The translations under genes and the position numbers were made by a program. From positions 1 to 43,438 of the forward strand of contig JAGZJZ010000054.1 in assembly GCA_018365455.1 (NCBI GenBank): 43,438 nt of DNA, written 5' to 3'. Numbering within the stretch: the stretch's first letter is position 1; every line of letters starts with the position of its first letter. Positions 7,932 to 16,396 of this stretch are shown in pieces. The stretch comes from Clostridiales bacterium. GTDB lineage: Bacteria; Bacillota; Clostridia; Lachnospirales; Lachnospiraceae. The notes beneath the pieces were generated by a model. The model was not told where the DNA came from and did no database searches. It saw nothing but the letters and a program-made list of their open reading frames with translations.

Positions 7932-8978
7932 TTAAATCATTTTTATGACTGCCTTTATCACATCCTCTTTGTGATTTAAATTATAATCTACGCCTTCCAT
8001 AACGTCATTGAAATCATATGTATGGGACACAATTTCTTTGAGCGGAATTAGTCCGCTGCTTACAGCACTGATTGCTGCAGGATAAAGATTCCGGTAGCGG
8101 TATACGGAATATATGGTACCCTCCATGGCGTTTAATGTGGCGATATCCAGTTCCAGTACGGGTTCGGGAGAAACACCCACTAACGTCACTTTTCCGGCTC
8201 TTTTAATCAGGCGGCAGGTCTGAAGTGTTGTAGCCCTGTTTCCGGCACATTCATATACCTGATCCACCCCTCCGCCCGGAAGTGTTTTGACAAATTCTTC
8301 GATATTTTCTGTCTTGCTGTTAAATACTCGGGTGGCTCCCAGTTCTTTTGCTTTTGTGAGACGTTTATCCAGGATATCCACTACATAAATCTCACTGACT
8401 CCTCTGGCTTTTAAGGACATCAGTGTTACCAATCCGATGCATCCTGCTCCCAGTACCACAGCAGTTTCACCCAGTTTTGCATTGGATAATTCACAGGCAT
8501 GCATCCCCACTGCCAGTGGTTCCATCAATGCCCCTTCTAATGTAGATACATGGTCAGGCAGTTTAAAAGTCATGCTTGCTGCATGAGTACAATATTCGGA
8601 AAAGACTCCGTCTTTTTCTTTGGGTATCGCCATGAACTTTACTTCTTTACATAGATTATAATGTCCCTTCAGGCAGTCTTCACAGTGTCCGCAGGGAACC
8701 CCCGGCTCTAAGGCAACCCGGTCTCCGATCTCAAACCCAGTTACCTCTTTTCCGATAGCGGTTACTACGCCTCCTGGCTCATGGCCCAGGACCAGGGGAC
8801 CATCCGGAACCCAGTTTGCAAGCCTGCCCTCAGCGTAAAAATGCAGATCCGAGCCACATACTCCCACGTATTCTAACTTAATCTGTAACTCTCCTTTTCC
8901 TGGCTGGGGTACAGGTCGTTCCTCCCACTCCATTTTTAAAGGACCTGTCATAACTGCTACTTTCATTGTTCCTTCCAT
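7932..8978 (-). CDS. Zinc-dependent alcohol/polyol dehydrogenase (MDR family)
   Basis: A 348-residue medium-chain dehydrogenase resembling sorbitol/xylitol/L-threonine dehydrogenases. Catalytic zinc ligands are the cysteine in GVCGSDLHFY and the pair in GHEPGGVV; the structural zinc site is CGHCEDCLKGHYNLC. The Rossmann fold has VVLGAGCIGLVTL and an acidic residue in YVVDILDKR, favouring NAD over NADP. Exact substrate cannot be told. The start ATG (8978) has AAGAAGGG eight nt upstream; a second ATG four codons on has GGAAGG before it. An operator-like element overlaps its promoter and a LacI gene lies upstream in the same orientation, suggesting sugar-controlled expression. Confidence 0.92.
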   Translation of the reverse strand: MEGTMKVAVMTGPLKMEWEERPVPQPGKGELQIKLEYVGVCGSDLHFYAEGRLANWVPDGPLVLGHEPGGVVTAIGKEVTGFEIGDRVALEPGVPCGHCEDCLKGHYNLCKEVKFMAIPKEKDGVFSEYCTHAASMTFKLPDHVSTLEGALMEPLAVGMHACELSNAKLGETAVVLGAGCIGLVTLMSLKARGVSEIYVVDILDKRLTKAKELGATRVFNSKTENIEEFVKTLPGGGVDQVYECAGNRATTLQTCRLIKRAGKVTLVGVSPEPVLELDIATLNAMEGTIYSVYRYRNLYPAAISAVSSGLIPLKEIVSHTYDFNDVMEGVDYNLNHKEDVIKAVIKMI

Positions 8979-9019
8979 CTTTATAACCCTTCTTTCTGAA
9001 TGTGATCATGTGATAAAAT

Positions 9020-9060
9020 ATTATAGTACGATTGCTGATAAACTAAATTTTATTAAGTTT
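9020..9060 (-). promoter_or_regulatory. Dehydrogenase promoter with overlapping operator-like repeat
   Basis: -10 TATAAT (9025-9020) and a poor -35 TTTAGT (9047-9042), spacer 16 bp. The -35 lies inside an imperfect dyad with AAACT (9040-9044) and AGTTT (9056-9060) ends, a plausible LacI-family site. Confidence 0.5.
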
Positions 9061-9213
9061 TTATTAAATAATAAAATGCATTGTGGTTCCTATCCTTTTT
9101 GCCTGTTTTATTGATTATTACAGGTATTATAACAACTCATGTTTTGCATGTCAATAGAATAAATTAAAATAAATTAGTTAAATAAATACATTTTCGATTG
9201 TTTTTAAGTGTAT

Positions 9214-9231
9214 TTACTAAATTATATTTAG
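9214..9231. promoter_or_regulatory. ACTAAAT-containing inverted repeat
   Basis: TTACTAAAT with dyad CTAAAT-TAT-ATTTAG at 9217-9231. The ACTAAAT core recurs in the lacI promoter region. Apart from this and the possible terminator below, the stretch 8979-9434 holds very A+T-rich DNA and no gene I can support. Confidence 0.4.
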
Positions 9232-9270
9232 CATCAGTATTAATCTTATATTGATACTATTTTTTGTACA

Positions 9271-9317
9271 CAAAAAGAACAGCCTCTTTCGATACTGTCC
9301 GAAGCTGTGCCTGTTCT
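9271..9317 (-). terminator. Possible weak terminator after lacI
   Basis: Minus-strand arms AGAACAG and CTGTTCT (7 bp) around a 28-nt loop, followed by TTTTG, 118 nt past the lacI stop. The loop is long, so confidence is low. Confidence 0.35.
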
Positions 9318-9434
9318 ATCACAGGGCAATGATTACTGTAAATGTGCTGCCCTTTTCTACCTGGCTTGTTAAAGTAATATTCCCCCAGGCGATCCATTAT
9401 CCGCTGTTTTAAAATTGTAAAAGACCGCTTTATG

Positions 9435-10445
9435 TTACAATCTTTTAACACTTTCCCGCACAACCAGATTGGTGCCGACTTCAATTTTCAGGGATTGTTC
9501 TCTTGCTTTTTCCATCTTGGATATAAGGAGATCTACCGCTGCAGGTCCAAAAATATTCTTAGGGACATTAATTGTGGTGAGTCCCGGTTTTACCACTTCG
9601 CTGATAGGTCTGTCATCAAATCCAACGATGGAAATATCCTCCGGCACGCTGAGTCCGGATTCCTGGATACCATGAATAGCACTGCAGCCAATTAGATCAT
9701 TCTCTGCAAAAAATGCAGTGGGATACTTTGAATTGCTTTGTAAATAATTTTTTATCCCCTGCTTTACTTCATTTTCTGAGTATCCCAAATCCACAACGTA
9801 TTCTTTGTTAAATGTCACCCCGAGTCGCTTTAACTGATTTTTATATACCATATACCGTTCATCAAAACTGTTGATTCTCACCTTGCTGCGAAGATAACCA
9901 ATCTCTCTGTGCCCCATTTCATACAGATGGGAAAGTGCCTTGCTTGTACCCTGGGTATTGTTGATTGCAACGGCATCGACATCATTTTCCTGGAAAGAAT
10001 TATCCAATACCACAAACGGCAGACCGGAATCTTTAAAAACAGCAAGGTCTTCATACTGCATTTCTACAGCAAATAGAATCAGTCCCTTGCAATTTGCAGC
10101 CCCCAGCAGATTTTTCTGTTCTTCCAGGGTCATTTTTTTATCCAGATAAATAAAATTTAAGTGATAGCCATATTTGCTGACACTGTAGTTAATGCCTTCC
10201 AAAATGCAGGTAAAAAAGGGAGATTCATTGACGATATTTCCCCTTCTTTTATATACTGCAAATCCAATGCTCCCATTATTTGCCACGTTCTCTTTTAACA
10301 TGTATTCACAGCCAAGTTCTTTAATTTTATGAATGATTTCCAGACGCCTTTGATCGCCCACACCCGGTTTATTATTCAGTACCAGAGAAACCGTCGCCGT
10401 AGATACCCCGATCATCTCAGCAATGTCTTTTGCTCTTAATGCCAT
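9435..10445 (-). CDS. LacI-family transcriptional regulator
   Basis: A 336-residue repressor-type protein. The N-terminal helix-turn-helix reads AKDIAEMIGVSTATVSLVLNNKPGV (residues 5-29), followed by the hinge and a periplasmic-binding-protein-like sensor domain (about 60-330; ending FDDRPISEVVKPGLTTINVP and NLVVRESVKRL). Such proteins bind a sugar or sugar phosphate and release DNA. The start ATG has GAGGTGG upstream. Dyads with ACTAAAT/ATTTAGT halves lie in front of its own gene and near the downstream dehydrogenase gene, suggesting autoregulation and control of that gene. The inducer is unknown. Confidence 0.93.
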   Translation of the reverse strand: MALRAKDIAEMIGVSTATVSLVLNNKPGVGDQRRLEIIHKIKELGCEYMLKENVANNGSIGFAVYKRRGNIVNESPFFTCILEGINYSVSKYGYHLNFIYLDKKMTLEEQKNLLGAANCKGLILFAVEMQYEDLAVFKDSGLPFVVLDNSFQENDVDAVAINNTQGTSKALSHLYEMGHREIGYLRSKVRINSFDERYMVYKNQLKRLGVTFNKEYVVDLGYSENEVKQGIKNYLQSNSKYPTAFFAENDLIGCSAIHGIQESGLSVPEDISIVGFDDRPISEVVKPGLTTINVPKNIFGPAAVDLLISKMEKAREQSLKIEVGTNLVVRESVKRL

Positions 10446-10484
10446 AGTCCACCTCTATTACGATATAGTTTACATACAAATATA

Positions 10485-10517
10485 ATTTAGTTAATATTAC
10501 TAAATTTTTTACTAAAT
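10485..10517. promoter_or_regulatory. Candidate LacI autoregulatory operator
   Basis: Perfect 7-bp arms ATTTAGT (10485-10491) and ACTAAAT (10499-10505) with a 7-bp A+T spacer, plus a direct repeat of ACTAAAT at 10511-10517. It lies 40-72 bp upstream of the lacI start. Confidence 0.5.
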
Positions 10518-10538
10518 TGCAATAGAGAATATGAGACA

Positions 10539-10613
10539 TCAGCGTTTTAATGCATAAGCAAACAATCCAAGCCCAACTAAAGTGATGCCAACGGACAACC
10601 CAACAGTTTTCAT
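10539..10613 (-). CDS. Tiny single-span membrane peptide
   Basis: A 24-codon frame beginning MKTVGLSVG and ending LFAYALKR, a single glycine-rich hydrophobic span with a basic tail. Its ATG (10613-10611) overlaps the TGA of an upstream nine-codon frame in an ATGA junction. It has no ribosome site of its own. Either it is translated by coupling, or the two frames were one 33-residue protein split by loss of one A in the run at about 10614-10617. Function unknown. Confidence 0.45.
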   Translation of the reverse strand: MKTVGLSVGITLVGLGLFAYALKR

Positions 10614-10639
10614 AATTTTGCGATATTTTCATCCGCCAT
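10610..10639 (-). other. Nine-codon leader frame MADENIAKL with strong ribosome site
   Basis: ATG at 10639-10637 is preceded within a few bases by GGAGAGGTGG, by far the best translation signal in the region. The frame ends MADENIAKL-stop with TGA overlapping the next ATG. It probably is the true N-terminus of the membrane peptide before a one-base loss, or a coupling leader. Confidence 0.45.
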
Positions 10640-10717
10640 CACCACCTCTCCATAACAGATTTATCAGATTTTAGCTGAGAATCCAATCCACCGGAAGTAG
10701 AATTTAAGTGGAATCTG

Positions 10718-11500
10718 CTAATTTTCCACCATAATTTCAACTTTCACCAAATATTCGTCCTCATCCTGCATTGCCATTTCATTAAGAGGATATTCCTCAT
10801 AGGCATTCCCTGTTATCTTCCTGTTTGTTTTATCCAGATAGGAAAACAATCGCTGGTAAACGCAATGAGATTGCCCGTATCTGCATCTGCCATATGCCGT
10901 CGCATAGGAACCTGCCGGTTTGTATCCATTTGTACCGTGTTTGGCTTTCAGATAATATTGGTATACCGGATCAATCAAACTCTTCAGCAGATTCTCTCGC
11001 GCAATCACGACACCCATGGGACAACCCAGATCCATTCCCTGTTCCGCTGCGTAGTTGTAAAAAGATATGGTATTCTCATCCTCTGTCTGCCCCGTTTCAG
11101 AAGGCGGTCCCAGAAAAACAGGTTCCCGTTTCTTTTTCACAATCTTAATCTCATCCACATCTGTGGTCAGCGCTTCATTTGCCATGTCGGTATATAACTT
11201 CATAATTTCCTGCAGCCGGCAAAGTTTTGTGATCTCCGTCTGAATTTTTTCTTCCTGAGTCTGAAACAGGTTAATCATCTGTTCCGGTGTTCTGCTGCTG
11301 GCATACTGTTTAATCTCTTCTATCCCAATTCCCAGTTCCCGAAGTGAAGCGATCAGATACGCCGATCCCAGCTGGCGGCGCGTATAATAGCGGTAATCGT
11401 TGGCTCCCCGGTGTTCCGGAACCAGAAGTCCAATCTTATCGTAAAAAATCAGATTTGCCCGTTTTATCCCGGTGAGTTTTGCAAATTCACTAATTGCCAT
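10718..11500 (-). CDS. MerR-family regulator with GyrI/BmrR-like effector domain
   Basis: N-terminal MerR winged helix (AISEFAKLTGIKRANLIFYDKIGLLVPEHRG...YRYY), a dimerisation coiled coil (about 75-120) and a C-terminal GyrI-like ligand domain that in BmrR binds drugs. It probably activates the divergent ABC exporter through the promoter at 11642-11672. The start is uncertain. The ATG at 11500 fits the MerR fold but has no ribosome site at normal distance. A perfect AAGGAGG (11533-11527) instead sits 8 nt before an in-frame ATA (11518) and 2 nt before an ATT (11524). A TTG at 11587 has no good site. The C-terminus ends EYLVKVEIMVEN. Confidence 0.88.
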   Translation of the reverse strand: MAISEFAKLTGIKRANLIFYDKIGLLVPEHRGANDYRYYTRRQLGSAYLIASLRELGIGIEEIKQYASSRTPEQMINLFQTQEEKIQTEITKLCRLQEIMKLYTDMANEALTTDVDEIKIVKKKREPVFLGPPSETGQTEDENTISFYNYAAEQGMDLGCPMGVVIARENLLKSLIDPVYQYYLKAKHGTNGYKPAGSYATAYGRCRYGQSHCVYQRLFSYLDKTNRKITGNAYEEYPLNEMAMQDEDEYLVKVEIMVEN

Positions 11501-11641
11501 GTATGGTTTGTTTTTTATTTTAATCTCCTCCTTGCAGGTCGCAGACCCCTCCTCTGGAAAATCCCGGAAGCTTAAATTAATGTCCAATGGAAATCTTGAG
11601 GGTGTAGTTTTGTAAAATTCTTGTAAATTCTAAAAAAATGC

Positions 11642-11672
11642 TTGACTATAAAGTTACTTTATAGTTTATAGT
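11642..11672 (+). promoter_or_regulatory. MerR-type promoter and operator of the ABC exporter
   Basis: -35 TTGACT (11642-11647) and -10 TATAGT (11667-11672) are separated by 19 bp, the over-long spacing typical of MerR-activated promoters. Between them lies a perfect dyad, ACTATAAAGT-T-ACTTTATAGT (11645-11665), the class of site bound by drug-sensing MerR proteins. The regulator gene diverges just to the left. Confidence 0.88.
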
Positions 11673-11727
11673 ACCATTTAGTGGAAAAAGAAGCAACTAA
11701 ATTATTACATGATGGACGGAGGTATTT

Positions 11728-13464
11728 ATGACTTTATTAAAATCTTTTTTTCGTAACAACAAAGGAAAATCAGCTCTTTTGCTGCTTCTTCTTTTAGGGC
11801 AGGTGGCGGGGACCCTGTATATCCCCTTTTTAATAGCAGGTATCGTAGATAAAGGCATTATGAAAGAAGATATGAACACCATTCTTTTGATCGGGGTACA
11901 GATGCTGGTCACAGCACTTTTAACCACGATAGTTTCCGTACTGGGCAGTTTTTATTCCGCAGATCTGGCGGCCGCTTTTGGCAGGGATATGAGAAATGCA
12001 GTCTTCTGCAAAAGCCAGGAACTGTCTCTTCGGGAATTCGACAGCATCGGTGTCTCATCTATGATCACACGTACCACATCGGACATATTCGTGCTGCAGC
12101 AAAGCCTTGGTATGGTCTTCCAGCTAATAGTTCCAGCTCCGCTGATGGTAATTGCGTCTATCCTGATGACTGCCAGTGTAAATTTGCCGCTAACCTTGAT
12201 CCCGGTATTCTGCATTCTATTATTTTTATTGCTTGCATGGATTATCCTAAAAAAATCCGGTCCCCTTTCTGCTCAGATACAGCGGCGGATGGACCATATC
12301 AATCAGGTTGTAAGGGAATCCATTACCGGAGTCCGTGTTATACGGGCATTTGACAACGGAACTTATGAGCAGCACCGCTGTGATAAAGCTTTTTCAGGAT
12401 ATGCAGATAATATGATTAAACTTAATAAACTTTTTGCCTTCCTGAATCCCACCGTATGGCTGGTTATGGGGCTTTCTATGGCTGCAATCGTCTGGTTCGG
12501 AGGCTTGATGTCAATGGAGGGAACCATGCAGATTGGAGAAATCACCGCAGTGACTGAGTATACGATTATGACACTGGCGTATCTGATTATGGCAGCATTG
12601 TCCTGCGTGACTCTGCCTAAAATGAAGTCCTGTCTGGACCGGCTGGAAGAAATTCTTCATATGACGCCTGAAATAAAAGATACCCAGACGCAAAGCAGTA
12701 TGACTGTTGGGAATAAGCCGGCTGTTCAGTTTGACCATGTAACATTTTCATATAATGGTGCAGAAGAACCGGTTCTGCAAAACCTTTCTTTTTCCTGCTA
12801 TGCCGGAAAGACTACTGCAATCATCGGAGGAACCGGTTCAGGAAAGAGCACAATTGCCAATCTTCTGCTTCGCCTGCATGATATCAATTCCGGAAAAATA
12901 AGTCTAAACGGAACGGATATCCGTACACTGTCCCAGGAAAAACTACGGGATAATATCGGATATGTACCACAAAAAGCTTTTTTATTCAGCGGCACAATTG
13001 CAGACAATCTGCGCATGGGATGTAAAACAGCCACCATGACACAGATGAAACAAGCGCTTCGCATTTCCCAGGCAGAACACTTTGTAGACGGACTTCACCT
13101 TGGTTTGAATGCTCCGGTATCCCAAAGCGGTTCTAATTTTTCGGGCGGACAGAAGCAAAGGCTGTCCATAGCCCGGGCGCTGATTAAGGAAGCTCCTGTG
13201 CTGGTGTTCGATGACAGCTTTTCCGCTCTTGATTTTAAAACAGATGCTGCTCTGAGAAGAGCCTTAAAAAAGGAAACACCACAGACTGCCAAGATTATAA
13301 TTGCCCAGAGAATCAGCACAATTATGGATGCTGACCAGATTATCGTACTGGATGAAGGCAAAATCGCAGGAATCGGAAAACATCCGGCATTAATGAAAAA
13401 TTGCCAGGTATATCAGGCAATTGCCAAAAGCCAATTATCATCAGAGGAGGTTACTGCAATATGA
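11728..13464 (+). CDS. Heterodimeric ABC exporter subunit with degenerate ATPase site
   Basis: A 578-residue fused permease/ATPase. Six membrane helices (about 15-290) precede a nucleotide-binding domain with Walker A GGTGSGKST (about 365-373), Q-loop GYVPQKAFLF, signature FSGGQKQR, Walker B LVFDDSFSALD and switch region IAQRIST. The catalytic glutamate after Walker B is aspartate and the H-loop histidine is glutamine, marking it as the degenerate half of a TM287/288- or BmrCD-type heterodimer. Ribosome site GGAGG precedes the ATG at 11728. It overlaps the partner gene by ATGA. Likely exports drugs or lipophilic compounds under MerR control. Confidence 0.93.
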   Translation: MTLLKSFFRNNKGKSALLLLLLLGQVAGTLYIPFLIAGIVDKGIMKEDMNTILLIGVQMLVTALLTTIVSVLGSFYSADLAAAFGRDMRNAVFCKSQELSLREFDSIGVSSMITRTTSDIFVLQQSLGMVFQLIVPAPLMVIASILMTASVNLPLTLIPVFCILLFLLLAWIILKKSGPLSAQIQRRMDHINQVVRESITGVRVIRAFDNGTYEQHRCDKAFSGYADNMIKLNKLFAFLNPTVWLVMGLSMAAIVWFGGLMSMEGTMQIGEITAVTEYTIMTLAYLIMAALSCVTLPKMKSCLDRLEEILHMTPEIKDTQTQSSMTVGNKPAVQFDHVTFSYNGAEEPVLQNLSFSCYAGKTTAIIGGTGSGKSTIANLLLRLHDINSGKISLNGTDIRTLSQEKLRDNIGYVPQKAFLFSGTIADNLRMGCKTATMTQMKQALRISQAEHFVDGLHLGLNAPVSQSGSNFSGGQKQRLSIARALIKEAPVLVFDDSFSALDFKTDAALRRALKKETPQTAKIIIAQRISTIMDADQIIVLDEGKIAGIGKHPALMKNCQVYQAIAKSQLSSEEVTAI

Positions 13465-15302
13465 AACAAATGAAACAAAACAAACTCACAAAAAAGAAAC
13501 CTATTGTGGGCGTAGAGGTTTCCGATATCCCACAAAATACAAAAGTCACCGTAAAGCGCCTGCTAAAACGACTGTCTGATCAAAAAGGTAAATTATTTTT
13601 AGTTCTGCTTACCGCCTTATTGAGCAGTGCAGCATATGCATTAATGCCTTTAATGGTAGGTACCGGAATCGACAACCTCTTAACGGCGCTAAAACAATAT
13701 GAAAAGGGAACCGATCTCCTGGCACTGTTAAGCGATGCTCTTTTGATTCCGGTTCTGCTGATTGTTGCCGCTGCCCTGGCAACCTGGCTGCTATCCTATA
13801 TACAGCAATATATTATCGCCAGCGTAGGTGAAAAATTCACCCTGTCTCTGCGGCAGGACATAAGTGCAAAAATCACAAAACTACCGCTGCGCTATTTTGA
13901 TTCCCATAAAACCGGGGATATTATGAGCCGCATTACCAATGATCTGGAGAAAGTCTCTGAGGTTCTGCAGGTAGGATTGATGCAGTTTATATCATCCGTC
14001 TTTACGATTCTGCTTACTGCAGCAGCAATGCTGCTATTGAGTCCCGGATTATCCCTCCTGGTACTGGTTTCCGTGACTATAAGCACAGTGGCAACTAAAT
14101 TTGTCTCTGATCTGAGTCAGCGCTATTTTGCCCAAAACCAGGCGGTGGTCGGTGAACTAAATGGAAAAGTAGAAGAACTTTATACCGGCAACCGTATTAT
14201 TAAAGTGTTTAACCAGCAGCCTCAAGCGATTGATGCTGTTCTGGATCTGAGTGAACAACAGTTTGAGGCCAACCGGAAAGCGCAGTTTGCCAATTTCGCC
14301 ATTTATCCGGCAATCCGTATTATCAATCAACTGGGGTTCGTGGCAACCGCCCTGATGGGTGGCTATCTGGTTCTACAGGGGCAGATTTCCCTTGGTATTA
14401 TTCAGGCTTTTCTACAGTATGAAAACCAGATCGCAGAACCTGTTACCCAGGCATCCTATGTGATTACCTCTCTTCAGGCTGCAATTGCCGGAGCTGAGCG
14501 GGTATTTATACTTCTGGACGAAGAGGAAGAAACAGCAGATACAGCTGGCGAAAATTTACCAATCCCCAATGGCCATGTGAGCTTCCGGCATGTGCAATTC
14601 GGATACTCAGAAGACAAAATATTAATGAACAATCTGAATCTGGAAGTACATCCAAATGAAATGATTGCCATTGTTGGTCCTACCGGGGGAGGAAAGACAA
14701 CGCTTATTAATCTGTTAATGCGTTTTTATGATCTGAATGGCGGAAGCATCTCTATTGACGGCGTAAATATTACAGCAATGCCACGAGGTGAACTGCGCCG
14801 GCGAATCGGAATGGTTCTCCAGGATACCTGGCTGTTTGAAGGTACCATTGCAGAAAATATAGCTTATGGAAAAATGGATGCTTCCCCTGAGGAAATCCAA
14901 AGAGCCGCCTGTGCTGCCCGCTGTGACCATTTTATCCGAACACTTCCAGAGGGTTATAACACCATCATATCCAGTGAGGCCTCAAATATCTCCCAGGGGC
15001 AGATGCAGCTTTTAACTATCGCCCGTGCGATGCTGACAAACCCATCCTTTATGATTTTAGATGAAGCGACTTCAAGTGTAGATACCAGAACGGAAGTGGA
15101 GATCCAGAAAGCAATGGCAGACCTGATGAAAAATAAAACCAGCTTTGTCATCGCCCACCGCCTTTCCACGATCAAAAATGCAGATTTAATCCTGGTAGTA
15201 AAAGATGGGGATATTATAGAACGCGGCACCCATAATGACCTGATTATGCAGGAGGGCTTTTATGCTTCTCTTTATAACAGTCAGTTTGAGGCATCGGCGT
15301 AG
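13461..15302 (+). CDS. Heterodimeric ABC exporter subunit with canonical ATPase site
   Basis: A 613-residue fused permease/ATPase, partner of the preceding gene. A basic N-terminal extension is followed by six helices (about 40-330) and a nucleotide-binding domain with Walker A GPTGGGKTT (about 407-415), signature ISQGQMQLL, Walker B FMILDEATSSVD with the catalytic glutamate, and IAHRLST with the switch histidine. The start at 13461 is supported by GAGGAGG upstream and by the ATGA overlap with the first subunit; the frame is open 20 codons further up. A strong terminator follows at 15374. Confidence 0.94.
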   Translation: MKQMKQNKLTKKKPIVGVEVSDIPQNTKVTVKRLLKRLSDQKGKLFLVLLTALLSSAAYALMPLMVGTGIDNLLTALKQYEKGTDLLALLSDALLIPVLLIVAAALATWLLSYIQQYIIASVGEKFTLSLRQDISAKITKLPLRYFDSHKTGDIMSRITNDLEKVSEVLQVGLMQFISSVFTILLTAAAMLLLSPGLSLLVLVSVTISTVATKFVSDLSQRYFAQNQAVVGELNGKVEELYTGNRIIKVFNQQPQAIDAVLDLSEQQFEANRKAQFANFAIYPAIRIINQLGFVATALMGGYLVLQGQISLGIIQAFLQYENQIAEPVTQASYVITSLQAAIAGAERVFILLDEEEETADTAGENLPIPNGHVSFRHVQFGYSEDKILMNNLNLEVHPNEMIAIVGPTGGGKTTLINLLMRFYDLNGGSISIDGVNITAMPRGELRRRIGMVLQDTWLFEGTIAENIAYGKMDASPEEIQRAACAARCDHFIRTLPEGYNTIISSEASNISQGQMQLLTIARAMLTNPSFMILDEATSSVDTRTEVEIQKAMADLMKNKTSFVIAHRLSTIKNADLILVVKDGDIIERGTHNDLIMQEGFYASLYNSQFEASA

Positions 15303-15373
15303 AAAGAATTTGAAAATGCTTTCTTGCGCCGGTTGTTCTACAAGTGCATGCTTTACAGGAAATTTATGAAATT

Positions 15374-15417
15374 AAAAGGTGTAAATGAAGGTTTTAAGCC
15401 TGCATTTACACCTTTTT
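15374..15417 (+). terminator. Terminator of the MerR-controlled ABC operon
   Basis: Perfect 14-bp arms AAAAGGTGTAAATG and CATTTACACCTTTT with a 15-nt loop, ending in a T-run. Because both ends are A/T-flanked it may also stop leftward transcription from the convergent gene at 15523. Nothing else is seen in 15303-15522. Confidence 0.88.
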
Positions 15418-15522
15418 AAAGTTATTTCAAAAAACTCTGACAATCCAGCGTATAGTTTATATTATTATCCTAAGATTCATTATACATTTTCATTCACAAT
15501 GTTGCGAAATCATTGAGAATTA

Positions 15523-16230
15523 CTAACCCAAAACAAACTTCTTTACCTTTTTTGGATCTGCCTTTGGATTAAACCGCACGATCTGCTCAGAAATTTTCCA
15601 CAAAGCAGCTTCCCCGTCTATATGCCCTGCTTCTTCTAGTATGTCTTTAGCAAAAAAGTCTTCCATAAGGCAGAATACAGTGGAAGACCAGCCATACTCC
15701 TCTCCTTTTTCCGAACGTTTCCTCTTCTGCCCGCACATGGTGATGTACATTTTCATCTGCAGTTCCGTTAATCCCCGTTCAAAAGCCGCTTTATTTTCTT
15801 TGGAAAATCCCCCTGCCGATTTCAGAAGATGCAGCGGCATTGTTCTCTCCTCTTTTAATATTTCATAAATTAATTTCGCCGGCTGGCTGATTTTTCCTTC
15901 TGCATAGGATTCTTCAAGACTTTTCTTATCACGGCGTGCTGCATAAAAATATGGAAACCAGTCTTTTGTAATATAGCCGCTCTTCTTAAAAAACAGCTTG
16001 CCATAGGCGATATCATCCCGCTCGTTCAGGACCCGCATCCGCCATTCCCATGGATCCGTATCTGGTTTTTCCGTATGCCACTCTATTTCATCACCAAAAT
16101 AATTGCACAGGGAAAAGACATGTTCATCGTTTGGTCCCCCCATACTCATTCCAGTCATGAAAAGTGATTTTATAAAATCGTCATAGCATCTGATAGTCTT
16201 GATCTCGTTCATTGCTTTTATTTCTGTCAC
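15523..16230 (-). CDS. Hypothetical protein, possibly AlkZ-related
   Basis: A 235-residue soluble protein, basic at the C-terminus. Parts such as DDIAYGKLFFKKSGYITKDWFPYFYAARR and a predicted winged-helix-like stretch (IYEILKEERTMPLHLLKSAGGFSKENKAAFERGLTEL) recall short clostridial proteins annotated as AlkZ-related (winged-helix DNA glycosylase relatives). I cannot see a catalytic motif. The start is GTG at 16230 or ATG at 16209; neither has an ideal ribosome site. A TGC-TATAAT extended -10 lies at 16301-16296. It stands alone, convergent with the ABC exporter operon. Confidence 0.55.
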   Translation of the reverse strand: MTEIKAMNEIKTIRCYDDFIKSLFMTGMSMGGPNDEHVFSLCNYFGDEIEWHTEKPDTDPWEWRMRVLNERDDIAYGKLFFKKSGYITKDWFPYFYAARRDKKSLEESYAEGKISQPAKLIYEILKEERTMPLHLLKSAGGFSKENKAAFERGLTELQMKMYITMCGQKRKRSEKGEEYGWSSTVFCLMEDFFAKDILEEAGHIDGEAALWKISEQIVRFNPKADPKKVKKFVLG

Positions 16231-16396
16231 TGTCTCCGATTCCCCTCTTTCTTTTTCCGGAACTTCCTTTAGATGCTCCGGAAAGTATTTTATTAATTAT
16301 AGCATAGGAAACAGGACAACTGTATGTCATGTTGTAATTATTTTGCCTCACATTTAGTTGTCTAAGAACAATTGATTACATTAAATTGTTATCCAT

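Noticed and set aside
9257..9484. 75-codon minus-strand frame ending VSKEAVLFVYKK overlapping the lacI 3' end
   Set aside because: It overlaps lacI, has no ribosome site and no recognised homology; the local dyad is better read as a weak terminator.
16373..16396. AACAATT/AATTGTT dyad after the lipoprotein gene as terminator
   Set aside because: Seven weak A/T pairs and no U-run on the minus strand; not convincing.
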